DNA from: an uncultured Bacteroidales bacterium | Lineage (GTDB): Bacteria; Bacteroidota; Bacteroidia; Bacteroidales; Paludibacteraceae | Direction of reading: 5' to 3' | Assembly (NCBI GenBank): GCA_937907165.1 | Contig: CALCUH010000070.1 | Coordinates: forward strand, 1 to 11,864 | Length of the DNA stretch: 11,864 nt | Part shown: in pieces, positions 5,131-10,774 of the stretch | Layout: each line of letters begins with the position of its first letter | Numbering within the stretch: the first letter of the stretch is position 1 | Position numbers and translations under genes: made by a program | Notes under the pieces: model-generated | What the model saw: the letters and a program-made list of their open reading frames with translations, nothing else | Told to the model about the DNA's origin: nothing | The model's database searches: none

Positions 5131-5912
5131 TCTACCATTCTACTAGACATAGTGTCATAGCACGATTTCTAGATAATGCGGCTCCCTTGCCACGCTGAAC
5201 AATCGCAATCGGCGAACATCGCCGCGGAGGAAACAATGATCGGCCATAGTTACTTCAAAACACGACTAATGTGGGGTTAGCGCTTATCCTCACCCAAAAG
5301 CACACGATTTTTTTGCCACCCAGCCTGTGCAGAGAGTTGGTGAGTCGGCTGCACCCGACAAAAAGCTGAGCAACGGCTATATGAGAGCGCCGGACACCTC
5401 GCCCGTTGAGGAGGGAAACCCAGAACGTAAGGGCATACGGAATGGTACAACAGCAATCTTGCCGGTATTTACCGATGAATACACGGCATGGTTCACAAGA
5501 CAAAGAATCATCGGCGAGATAAGCCAGCGGGGTGCTTTGAATCCCCTGGCGAGATAAGCCAGCGGAGTGCTTTGAATCCCCGTTATGTGTCTACAAGACA
5601 CGCGTAGACACGCGGCCCGGCGAAAAATAAATCCCGGGTTATAAAGCCGTCACCGCAACAACCTCGGCGCTATCTTATATTGGGCGCCTGAGCCGGGCGA
5701 ACGGAACTAACCGCAGAAACCACTTGCGTCTCCGCAGAACGCAAAAAGGTCTGCAAAATGATTAATTGATTATTGATTAAAGACAAACTTATCTGCGGAC
5801 AAAGGGTTTGCGCAAAGACCCCATGCAAGTTGATGAGCTAGACTTGCCTCCTGCGTCCACGTGGAGTAAAAACGATTCTAAACAGATCGGAAAACTAGTG
5901 GAATAAAGTAGA
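5131..5912 (+). ncRNA. Candidate giant structured RNA upstream of tRNA-Ile
   Basis: The 846 bases between 5117 and 5962 hold no credible gene. Segment 5131-5146 (TCTAC, then ATTCTACTAG) can pair with 5895-5912 (CTAGTGGAAT, then GTAGA) for 15 bp with one G-U and a small internal loop, bringing the ends together. Many local stems lie between: CGGCGA/TCGCCG (5211-5225), GTCGG/CCGAC (about 5344-5359), CGGTA/TACCG (about 5463-5474), TGTCTAC/GTAGACA (5587-5610), TTGCGT/ACGCAA (about 5724-5744) and GCAAGT/ACTTGC (about 5825-5847). It also holds a 34-nt tandem repeat. Length and position next to a tRNA fit GOLLD-class RNAs, but I cannot confirm the family. An open frame at 5327-5557 lacks a ribosome binding site. 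Confidence 0.5.
5513..5581 (+). repeat. Tandem 34-nt repeat, two copies, inside the candidate RNA
   Basis: Units 5513-5546 and 5548-5581 differ at one base (G at 5531, A at 5566). Each unit carries GGC-GAGATAA-GCC followed by a GGGG...CCCC stem-loop, which is weakened to GGAG...CCCC in the second copy. This points to recent duplication of a structural RNA arm. Confidence 0.85.
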
Positions 5913-5962
5913 CATGGGACAGAGCTACAACGCCGGTGATGATCCTATTCCGGCAAAATCAA

Positions 5963-6039
5963 GGTCCTCTAGCTCAATTGATTAGAGCAGCCGACTTATA
6001 ATCGGCAGGTTCGGAGTTTGAACCTCCGGGGGACCACCA
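5963..6039 (+). tRNA. tRNA-Ile (anticodon TAT)
   Basis: The acceptor GGTCCTC/GGGGACC, D arm GCTC-AATTGATTA-GAGC, anticodon arm GCCGA-CTTATAA-TCGGC, T arm CGGAG-TTTGAAC-CTCCG, discriminator A and encoded CCA are all present. The anticodon TAT at 5997-5999 reads ATA directly and needs no lysidine-modified CAT anticodon. Position 19 is A and position 56 is T, again a substituted pair in place of G19-C56. Confidence 0.95.
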
Positions 6040-6068
6040 AGATAATAAATCACGAAAGGGTGCGAATA

Positions 6069-6404
6069 GTGAAACTCTGGGTTGATGATGTTAGACCCGC
6101 GCCGAATGGGTATGTTTGGTGCAAAAGCGTGATATCAGCTGTACACGAGATTCTTCAGGCAGAAGCCTTAGCTAAGGCCGGAGCTTCTGGCGTTTGGGCA
6201 AAACCCGAAGAGTGTGTCATTGAGCTAATTGACCTTGATCACGACGCCGGCGAATATGCTTCTTGCGGCGGAGATTTTATTAAGCTTCTCGATTGGCTCG
6301 AAGCAACAGGTAAAAATTATCCGATGCACATTCATTCGATAAATCCGGTCGGAGTCGCAAACATGAGAAGGATTATAAAAAGAAACGGGTGGAAGGAAGT
6401 TTAA
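6069..6404 (+). CDS. Cyclic-phosphate-processing receiver-like (cREC) protein, 111 aa
   Basis: GTG 6069 is chosen because ACGAAAGGG lies just upstream and because an earlier in-frame ATG (6018) would start inside tRNA-Ile. The product shows the signatures I associate with the cREC_REC family: WVDDVRPAP near residues 4-12, IDLDHDAG at 54-61, GGDF at 67-70, and HIHSINPVG at 87-95. The acidic pair and DHD are candidate metal or phosphate ligands. Aravind and colleagues placed this family near RNA ligase and repair genes and proposed that it handles cyclic phosphate ends left by RNA cleavage. Its position 29 bases after a tRNA suggests tRNA end repair or protection, which is inference. Family confidence is good; the biochemical role is less certain. 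Confidence 0.8.
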   Translation: MKLWVDDVRPAPNGYVWCKSVISAVHEILQAEALAKAGASGVWAKPEECVIELIDLDHDAGEYASCGGDFIKLLDWLEATGKNYPMHIHSINPVGVANMRRIIKRNGWKEV

Positions 6405-6482
6405 AGTCAAATCCATCCGCCGGAAAAGTTGTCAGGTAGCACCATATCAAACTAAACTTTTATTCTTACGAAAGGAGAAATC

Positions 6483-6749
6483 ATGAAACGAGAAGATGCT
6501 TACAAAGGAGCTCGAGTTATTGCTCTTGATGAGCAGGATGGCAACTGTTCCGTCATCGGCAAAACAGGAACAATAGTATATACCTTTGGCGACTGGTGTC
6601 GCGTTTGTTTTGACGAAGACGTAAACGGGCATGTCTCAGAGGCTTACGGGCCAAGTAGGCATTGTTGGGATATGATGTACGATAGAATCGAGATTTACGA
6701 TGCTCCTGACCCCGAGATTGTAATCGTTTTTGATGACTTGGAATTATGA
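6483..6749 (+). CDS. Small SH3-barrel-like protein, paralogue 1 of 5, 88 aa
   Basis: The ATG at 6483 follows GAAAGGAG. A weak promoter is possible upstream (TTGTCA 6429-6434, 18-bp spacer, TAAACT 6453-6458). The core has G-A-R-V (residues 9-12), D-G (19-20), IGKTGTIV (25-32), a V-x-FDED strand, GH (49-50) and HCW (60-62). This layout resembles small KOW or MIB/HERC2-type SH3 barrels. The tail PEIVIVFDDLEL carries the shared C-terminal motif, with Glu where the other paralogues have Phe. It is the first of four genes joined by 4-base ATGA overlaps, which implies coupled translation of one operon. The SH3-like call is by sequence pattern only, and the function is unknown. Confidence 0.85.
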   Translation: MKREDAYKGARVIALDEQDGNCSVIGKTGTIVYTFGDWCRVCFDEDVNGHVSEAYGPSRHCWDMMYDRIEIYDAPDPEIVIVFDDLEL

Positions 6750-7027
6750 GCGAGATAGAAGTTGGAACACGGGTCGTTTGCATCCACGAGTGGGACGGAA
6801 ACGAGCTCGTCGTTGGAAAATCAGGTATCGTATTTGCCGTTGATTCCGTTGGTGCGTATGACGTCGAGTTCGATGATGACATCGGCGGACATGACGGAGA
6901 CGGTGCTCACAGAAACGGTCACTGCTGGTGCTTTTTTCCCGGCGACGACGATATTTACGACTATCTTATGCCGGAAGAAAAAGAAATCCCAACAATAGAA
7001 ATATCGTTTGATGAGGTATTTATATGA
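6746..7027 (+). CDS. Small SH3-barrel-like protein, paralogue 2 of 5, 93 aa
   Basis: The start overlaps the previous stop as ATGA. The core has GTRVVCIHEWDGNELVVGKSG (about residues 7-27), then YDVEFDDDIGGHDGDG and GHCW, matching paralogues 1 and 3 along most of their length. The tail IPTIEISFDEVFI fits the C-terminal motif I-x-[IV]-S-F-D-E-[ILV]-F. The protein is very acidic and has no membrane segment. The Asp-Gly turn, the VG-x-x-G strand and the FDD..GH..GHCW segment are the conserved landmarks of this family. Whether His and Cys in GH and GHCW bind metal cannot be told from sequence. Tandem duplication explains the array; why several copies are kept is unclear. Confidence 0.85.
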   Translation: MSEIEVGTRVVCIHEWDGNELVVGKSGIVFAVDSVGAYDVEFDDDIGGHDGDGAHRNGHCWCFFPGDDDIYDYLMPEEKEIPTIEISFDEVFI

Positions 7028-7302
7028 CGGATTTTAAGGTTGGCGACACAGTAAGGTGTGTCGCGCCATGTGACGGTCGCGTATCAACCGTAGGTCTTGT
7101 AGGAACAGTAGTAGACATTTATCGTGGTGACATCGGCGTGGAATTTGATCAAAAATGCAATGGTCATGACTGTAGTAGGCACGGCAGAAATGGTTATTGT
7201 TGGTATTTTCACGATGGAGGACACGAATATCTGACGCTTGTAAGCGAACCAGATATTGAAATCAAAACAACATTTGATGACATATTTGGAGGAGAAGTAT
7301 GA
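7024..7302 (+). CDS. Small SH3-barrel-like protein, paralogue 3 of 5, 92 aa
   Basis: Joined to the previous gene by ATGA. It begins MTDFKVGDTVRCV, has the turn CDGRVSTVGLVGTVV, the strand IGVEFDQKCNGHD and the motif NGYCW. Its tail, EIKTTFDDIFGGEV, differs from the others in having four extra residues after the FDDIF motif, so the motif is not strictly terminal here. Codon use includes many A- and T-ending codons (AAA, ATA, GTA), unlike the ubiquitin-like gene downstream. It probably arose by duplication within the operon and is expressed with its neighbours by translational coupling. Confidence 0.85.
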   Translation: MTDFKVGDTVRCVAPCDGRVSTVGLVGTVVDIYRGDIGVEFDQKCNGHDCSRHGRNGYCWYFHDGGHEYLTLVSEPDIEIKTTFDDIFGGEV

Positions 7303-7571
7303 GAATAGTACCTGGCGACAAAGTGCTGCTTTCGGAGCATCCATTGTTTCCAGACGAAAGCCCTGCGTTCGTATCTGGAATGCTCAAAGGCGTTATAGTT
7401 ACCGTCGCAGACATTTATGAACATACTCATCTGTCTCACGCAACAGAAATATGGTTTCACATCGATGAAGAAGGACACGTATATTCAGAGAGATGGGTTG
7501 ACCGTAACCTGACAGAAGAAGAAGAAAATATTCTCCCGAACATCTATTTGAGTTTTGACGAACTATTCTGA
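7299..7571 (+). CDS. Diverged paralogue 4 of 5 with the conserved tail, 90 aa
   Basis: The ATGA overlap with paralogue 3 fixes the start, with GGAGGAG immediately upstream. The N-terminus MRIVPGDKVLLSE keeps the G-D-x-V of the family, but the rest lacks the VG-x-x-G and GHCW landmarks, so the core is either very diverged or a different small barrel. The C-terminus NIYLSFDELF has the shared motif exactly at the end. Keeping the tail while the core changes suggests the tail is the selected functional part. The gene ends 5 bases before tRNA-Leu, so operon and tRNA are probably on one transcript. Confidence 0.83.
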   Translation: MRIVPGDKVLLSEHPLFPDESPAFVSGMLKGVIVTVADIYEHTHLSHATEIWFHIDEEGHVYSERWVDRNLTEEEENILPNIYLSFDELF

Positions 7572-7576
7572 CGCTT

Positions 7577-7663
7577 GCCGGTATGGTGGAATAGGCAGAC
7601 GCAAGGGACTTAAAATCCCTTGGTGGTAACATCGTGCGGGTTCAAGTCCCGCTACCGGCACCA
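7577..7663 (+). tRNA. tRNA-Leu (anticodon TAA)
   Basis: A class II tRNA with acceptor GCCGGTA/TACCGGC, a canonical GG-containing D loop, anticodon arm AGGGA-CTTAAAA-TCCCT (TAA at 7611-7613), a long variable arm with stem GGTG/CATC, T arm GCGGG-TTCAAGT-CCCGC, discriminator A and encoded CCA. It reads TTA and, by wobble, TTG. Confidence 0.96.
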
Positions 7664-7665
7664 TA

Positions 7666-7709
7666 TGGCACGACCGGAAATTGTGGTTCGACTCCACAAC
7701 GTGCCACCA
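7666..7709 (+). ncRNA. tRNA-like minihelix: acceptor and T arm only, with CCA
   Basis: Two bases after tRNA-Leu, TGGCACG (7666-7672) pairs with CGTGCCA (7700-7706), followed by CCA (7707-7709). Inside, TTGTGG/CCACAA (7681-7699) closes the loop TTCGACT, a canonical T loop. ACCGGAAA replaces the whole D and anticodon region. Counting A7706 as the discriminator leaves 6 + 6 = 12 stacked base pairs, the length of the acceptor/T minihelix of a real tRNA. It could be a tRNA remnant after deletion, a substrate mimic for CCA-binding or tRNA-processing enzymes, or a 3' stabilising element. It cannot decode. Confidence 0.7.
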
Positions 7710-7776
7710 GCCGAAAGGCAAATAAAATATACATTTGGCGAACAGCCAAGGGCGCAAGCCCAAGAAAGGATTATCT

Positions 7777-8160
7777 ATGCAGATCAAACTTTATCCCAAT
7801 CTCAAGAAGTATGCCCTTGTTTCTTCCGTCACCGAAGAGGACTTCAATCTCGTCAACAAGTATCGTCCCGCGACGCTCAAGATGCTTGACAAGGACGGCA
7901 ACCAGGTGTTCGTCTTCAGCAAGGGCAAGGACGGTATCGCTCCGTTCTGCGCGTCCTTCGGCTCCGTGACCACCGATGGCCATCTTCAGATCCTCGGCGA
8001 TATCCCTACTAACGAAAAGAAGCCCGCGGAGTATGTCGCAGACCTTGTCGGCGGCGCGCTCGACCACGTCAACGCGATGGAGTCTACCATCCCCGCAGCG
8101 GCAGCGGAAATCAAGTCCGGTAGAGATGCCCTGATCGCATCCGTCGTCACCGAGGGTTAA
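7777..8160 (+). CDS. Hypothetical protein heading the ubiquitin-like cassette, 127 aa
   Basis: ATG 7777 follows AAGAAAGGA and is preferred to the upstream in-frame ATG 7735, which has no ribosome binding site. The product begins MQIKLYPNLKKYALVSSV. It has a beta-rich first half (TLKMLDKDGNQVFVFSKG, about 38-55) and a helical second half (EYVADLVGGALDHVNAM, about 87-103), with no membrane segment or catalytic motif. Codons are strongly C/G-ending, like those of the ubiquitin-like gene 88 bases downstream, so both are probably highly expressed. Similar beta-then-helix partner proteins (PRTRC protein E) accompany Ubl/E1/JAB sets in PRTRC cassettes, but I see no sequence match that settles this. 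The ATAACAGGA phrase recurs before the next two genes. Confidence 0.8.
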   Translation: MQIKLYPNLKKYALVSSVTEEDFNLVNKYRPATLKMLDKDGNQVFVFSKGKDGIAPFCASFGSVTTDGHLQILGDIPTNEKKPAEYVADLVGGALDHVNAMESTIPAAAAEIKSGRDALIASVVTEG

Positions 8161-8248
8161 TCAATCCTCTCCTGAGGCGATAACAGGACAACAACACCAC
8201 AATTCAAACAAAAATAATAAAAAAAATACATAACAGGAGAACAAAGCT

Positions 8249-8491
8249 ATGCTTAACATCAACATCAGAACCAACGCCATCCGTAAGTCCGTCATCGTTC
8301 CCGCAGAAGCAACTCCTCAGAGCGTTTTCGATGCGGAGACCATTGATATCTCCACTTCCGCGGTCAATGTCAACGGCAAGCAGATCAAGGGTAGCGACCT
8401 GAACAAGTCGTTTGCCGATCTCGGCTTCGCAGATAATACTACGCTGAATATGAACGCCATCGTCAAGGCTGACGGCGCCGCAAACCAGTAA
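8249..8491 (+). CDS. Ubiquitin-like protein, 80 aa
   Basis: ATG 8249 follows AACAGGAGAAC. The length and layout are those of a lone ubiquitin fold: strands LNINIRTN and KSVIVPA, a short central helix, then VNVNGKQIKGSDLNKSFADL followed by ADNTTLNMNAIVKADG. The second half lines up with the ubiquitin segment around AGKQLEDGRTLSDY and ESTLHLVLRLRGG, so Gly76 falls where ubiquitin ends. There is no Gly-Gly: the end is ADGAANQ, a single Gly with a four-residue tail. All five Lys codons are AAG and seven of eight Ile codons ATC, suggesting high expression. Downstream JAMM and E1 genes support a conjugated modifier similar to Prok_Ub or PRTRC protein C. The fold is inferred from pattern and context. 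Confidence 0.75.
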   Translation: MLNINIRTNAIRKSVIVPAEATPQSVFDAETIDISTSAVNVNGKQIKGSDLNKSFADLGFADNTTLNMNAIVKADGAANQ

Positions 8492-8509
8492 TCATAACAG
8501 GAGGCTACC

Positions 8510-9979
8510 ATGCAGATCAGCAGTGATAAATTAAAACTTGCTTCCGTCGAGGCAAGTGATGTCTTCGGCGACCTCGTCGAAATCGACGGGGACGCTTCCC
8601 TTCACGCGTTTCTCCGTGCGGTCACGTATGACAGGCACGGTAGCCTCGACGATGAAATCGGCAGGCACACGAGTTCGCTCGTGAAAAAATCCATTCGCAA
8701 CGACATCGATATTCTTGGTTATATGTCTTCTGCCGAGTATGGCGTTGCGATTTTTGAATCGCGTCAGTCGGAACAGGGAGCCACTGGTCCTATCGTATTC
8801 GATCACGAGCTCCCTTCCGGCTGGAGTGCAACATCCGGAATGCTTACAACGCTCGACAATTACTTATCTCAGTTTGCAAGAACAATCCTCTTCGTGAACG
8901 AGGAAAGTAAGTCGGTGGTGGCTCTTGTAAGAATGAGAGCAAACCACCGTTGGACTCAGGCGTTTATGTCTTGTTTCCACGGTATTATGACGTGGTATTT
9001 CCCCAAGCCCATTGCCGATGAATGGAAAGCGTTTTCAAGAAGTATCGCATACGACACGAAGAGCAATACGGAAGAAGAAAAAGCCAACGCAATGATTGAA
9101 TATTGCAATCGCATTGCGGCAGGCTTAGACTTCGCCGATCGTCGGCTCGTAAAACTTCTGAACGGTATCGGAGACAGAATAAAGACAGAGAAAATCAATA
9201 GTCTCCAGTCGACATATGAATCGGTATCGCGCGACATTGAATCCTACAGATGCTCGCTCGATAGTCTTTTCGATAAACTTGAGGAAACGTCTACGGAGCT
9301 CAGAGCAATGAGACTGCTGCCAACCTCCGGAGATGAAGAAATTATAAACTTTTTCAGAACGCACTCAAACATTAGCCTGGCATCCGTATATGATTCTAAC
9401 ATCCGATATGTCGTCGACGATATGCTGGAGTTCTATGACCCTGATGAGTTTGTACGCTACGAGGAAACAGACGGATCTGTATTCCATAGCACAACTCAGG
9501 AGATGAAGCGAGTTCTGCACAAAATCTTTGCAGATCGAGTTGGAGCATTCAGAACTGTTGCTGTTTTTGAACTTCGGAATATGAAGCTCGTCAGGCCTTT
9601 AAAGTATGCAGCTGCAGACGATCAGTATAATAGTCGAGCAAATTATGCTCTGCCTAATCCTCATATCTACTTCTACGCTTGCAGCGGCCAGAATGATCAG
9701 TATTACGATCAGTTTGCCGAAAGAGGTGAATGGGATATGGGTATTGAGCAGAGTATATCTGCGACAAAAAATCTCAACATGGGCGACACATCTGTAACGA
9801 GAAGGCTCATCGAGTATATCTCCGAGCACAAGGACGTCCCGTTCATTTATTATAACGGAGGAGAAGTCGTTGAAGAAATCACGGAAGACGTACGACTCGT
9901 ATCTTATAACGAGTTTGCGAAGCTTACGGCCGAAAAAAAGCCGAGAACAAGAAAGAAGAAGGAAATCGAGAATGAGTAA
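8510..9979 (+). CDS. Coiled-coil protein with possible E2-like C-terminal domain, 489 aa
   Basis: ATG 8510 follows ACAGGAGG, 18 bases after the Ubl gene. Residues 1-215 form an unrecognised mostly helical domain. About 225-270 is a coiled coil (SLQSTYESVSRDIESYRCSL onward), and 343-460 looks like a separate alpha/beta domain. There, PNPHIYFYACSGQ (382-394) recalls the P-H-I...C-x-G segment of bacterial E2/UBC-fold proteins, with Cys391 as a candidate active-site residue, followed by a helix ending RRLIEYISEH. The C-terminal end is basic (KKPRTRKKKE). The cassette has no other E2 candidate, and Prok-E2_D (PRTRC protein B) occupies the equivalent slot elsewhere. The E2 role is therefore suggested by position and one motif only; a scaffold or adaptor is the main alternative. 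It overlaps the JAMM gene by 8 bases. Confidence 0.85.
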   Translation: MQISSDKLKLASVEASDVFGDLVEIDGDASLHAFLRAVTYDRHGSLDDEIGRHTSSLVKKSIRNDIDILGYMSSAEYGVAIFESRQSEQGATGPIVFDHELPSGWSATSGMLTTLDNYLSQFARTILFVNEESKSVVALVRMRANHRWTQAFMSCFHGIMTWYFPKPIADEWKAFSRSIAYDTKSNTEEEKANAMIEYCNRIAAGLDFADRRLVKLLNGIGDRIKTEKINSLQSTYESVSRDIESYRCSLDSLFDKLEETSTELRAMRLLPTSGDEEIINFFRTHSNISLASVYDSNIRYVVDDMLEFYDPDEFVRYEETDGSVFHSTTQEMKRVLHKIFADRVGAFRTVAVFELRNMKLVRPLKYAAADDQYNSRANYALPNPHIYFYACSGQNDQYYDQFAERGEWDMGIEQSISATKNLNMGDTSVTRRLIEYISEHKDVPFIYYNGGEVVEEITEDVRLVSYNEFAKLTAEKKPRTRKKKEIENE

Positions 9980-10772
9980 GCCGATTTTTGTCGATGAGGA
10001 GCTTGCAAACTCCATCGTCGAAGAATTCAAAAGCGAAATCCTTGGGAAAAAATCCTTTGGAGAAGTTGAATTTTCAAGAAAACTTGCATCAAACGGAGAC
10101 CGTGCTACTTTGACATTCACCGCAACGGCATGGATGAAAATGACCGCGCTCGTCAGTACGTTCTCTACCGAGGTACAGTGGCACGGTCTTGTCCACAGAC
10201 TCAGCAAAAATGACTTTGAAGTATACGACATTATCGTTCCGCCGCACGTCGTTACGGCATCTACAGTGACGTCTGATCAGACAAAATATGAGGAGTGGAT
10301 TAACTCACTCGACGACGACGTTTTTGCCGACCTGAAATTCCACGGGCATAGCCACGTAAGAATGGCTGTTACTCCATCCGGAGTCGATATGAAATATCGC
10401 AAAGACAAGGTTACTCAGCTTCCTCTTTCTGCTGAAGGACTCGACATTTTCTACATTTTTCTGATTATCAACAAAGACCATGCGTGGAGCGCCCAGATCT
10501 TTGATATCACAAACAATGCGTGCTATGACACGGATGAGATTGATGTCGACGTCCTTCTTCCTGACTATTCATCTCTTGAAGATTTTACCGCTGAATCAAA
10601 GAAGGTTGCCGTTGAGGTAATAACGAAGCCTGCTGCCACTACTCAGAAATCGAAGTCGTCTTCTGAAAGCAAATCAAGCAAAAAATACGCAGACGATTAT
10701 TACAGCGACATATATAGTCGCTATGGCTATGGTCGTTCGGTTAACGATCCATTTTTCTGCGAAGGAGATTAA
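9972..10772 (+). CDS. JAMM/MPN (Prok-JAB) metalloprotease, 266 aa
   Basis: ATG 9972 overlaps the previous stop and follows AAGGAAATC; an earlier in-frame ATG (9870) lies deep in the upstream gene. The catalytic JAMM motif is complete: Glu67 in STEVQWHG, then HGHSHVRMAVTPSGVD (124-139), giving H126-x-H128-x7-S136-x2-D139. These are the Zn ligands and supporting residues of JAB/MPN isopeptidases such as Rpn11 and bacterial Prok-JAB. The tail (about 200-266) is rich in Ser, Lys, Asp and Tyr, and probably disordered. The likely job is trimming the four residues after Gly76 of the ubiquitin-like protein, removing it from targets, or both. It sits next to the E1 gene, with 2 bases between them. Confidence 0.92.
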   Translation: MSKPIFVDEELANSIVEEFKSEILGKKSFGEVEFSRKLASNGDRATLTFTATAWMKMTALVSTFSTEVQWHGLVHRLSKNDFEVYDIIVPPHVVTASTVTSDQTKYEEWINSLDDDVFADLKFHGHSHVRMAVTPSGVDMKYRKDKVTQLPLSAEGLDIFYIFLIINKDHAWSAQIFDITNNACYDTDEIDVDVLLPDYSSLEDFTAESKKVAVEVITKPAATTQKSKSSSESKSSKKYADDYYSDIYSRYGYGRSVNDPFFCEGD

Positions 10773-10774
10773 AA

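Noticed and set aside
5327..5557. Open frame of 76 codons in the gene-free block
   Set aside because: It begins at GTG without a ribosome binding site, and its end is built from the 34-nt RNA repeat.
5327..5760. Group II intron or RNase P-like RNA
   Set aside because: Some phrases looked reminiscent, but no group II domain V hairpin and no RNase P core signature could be found.
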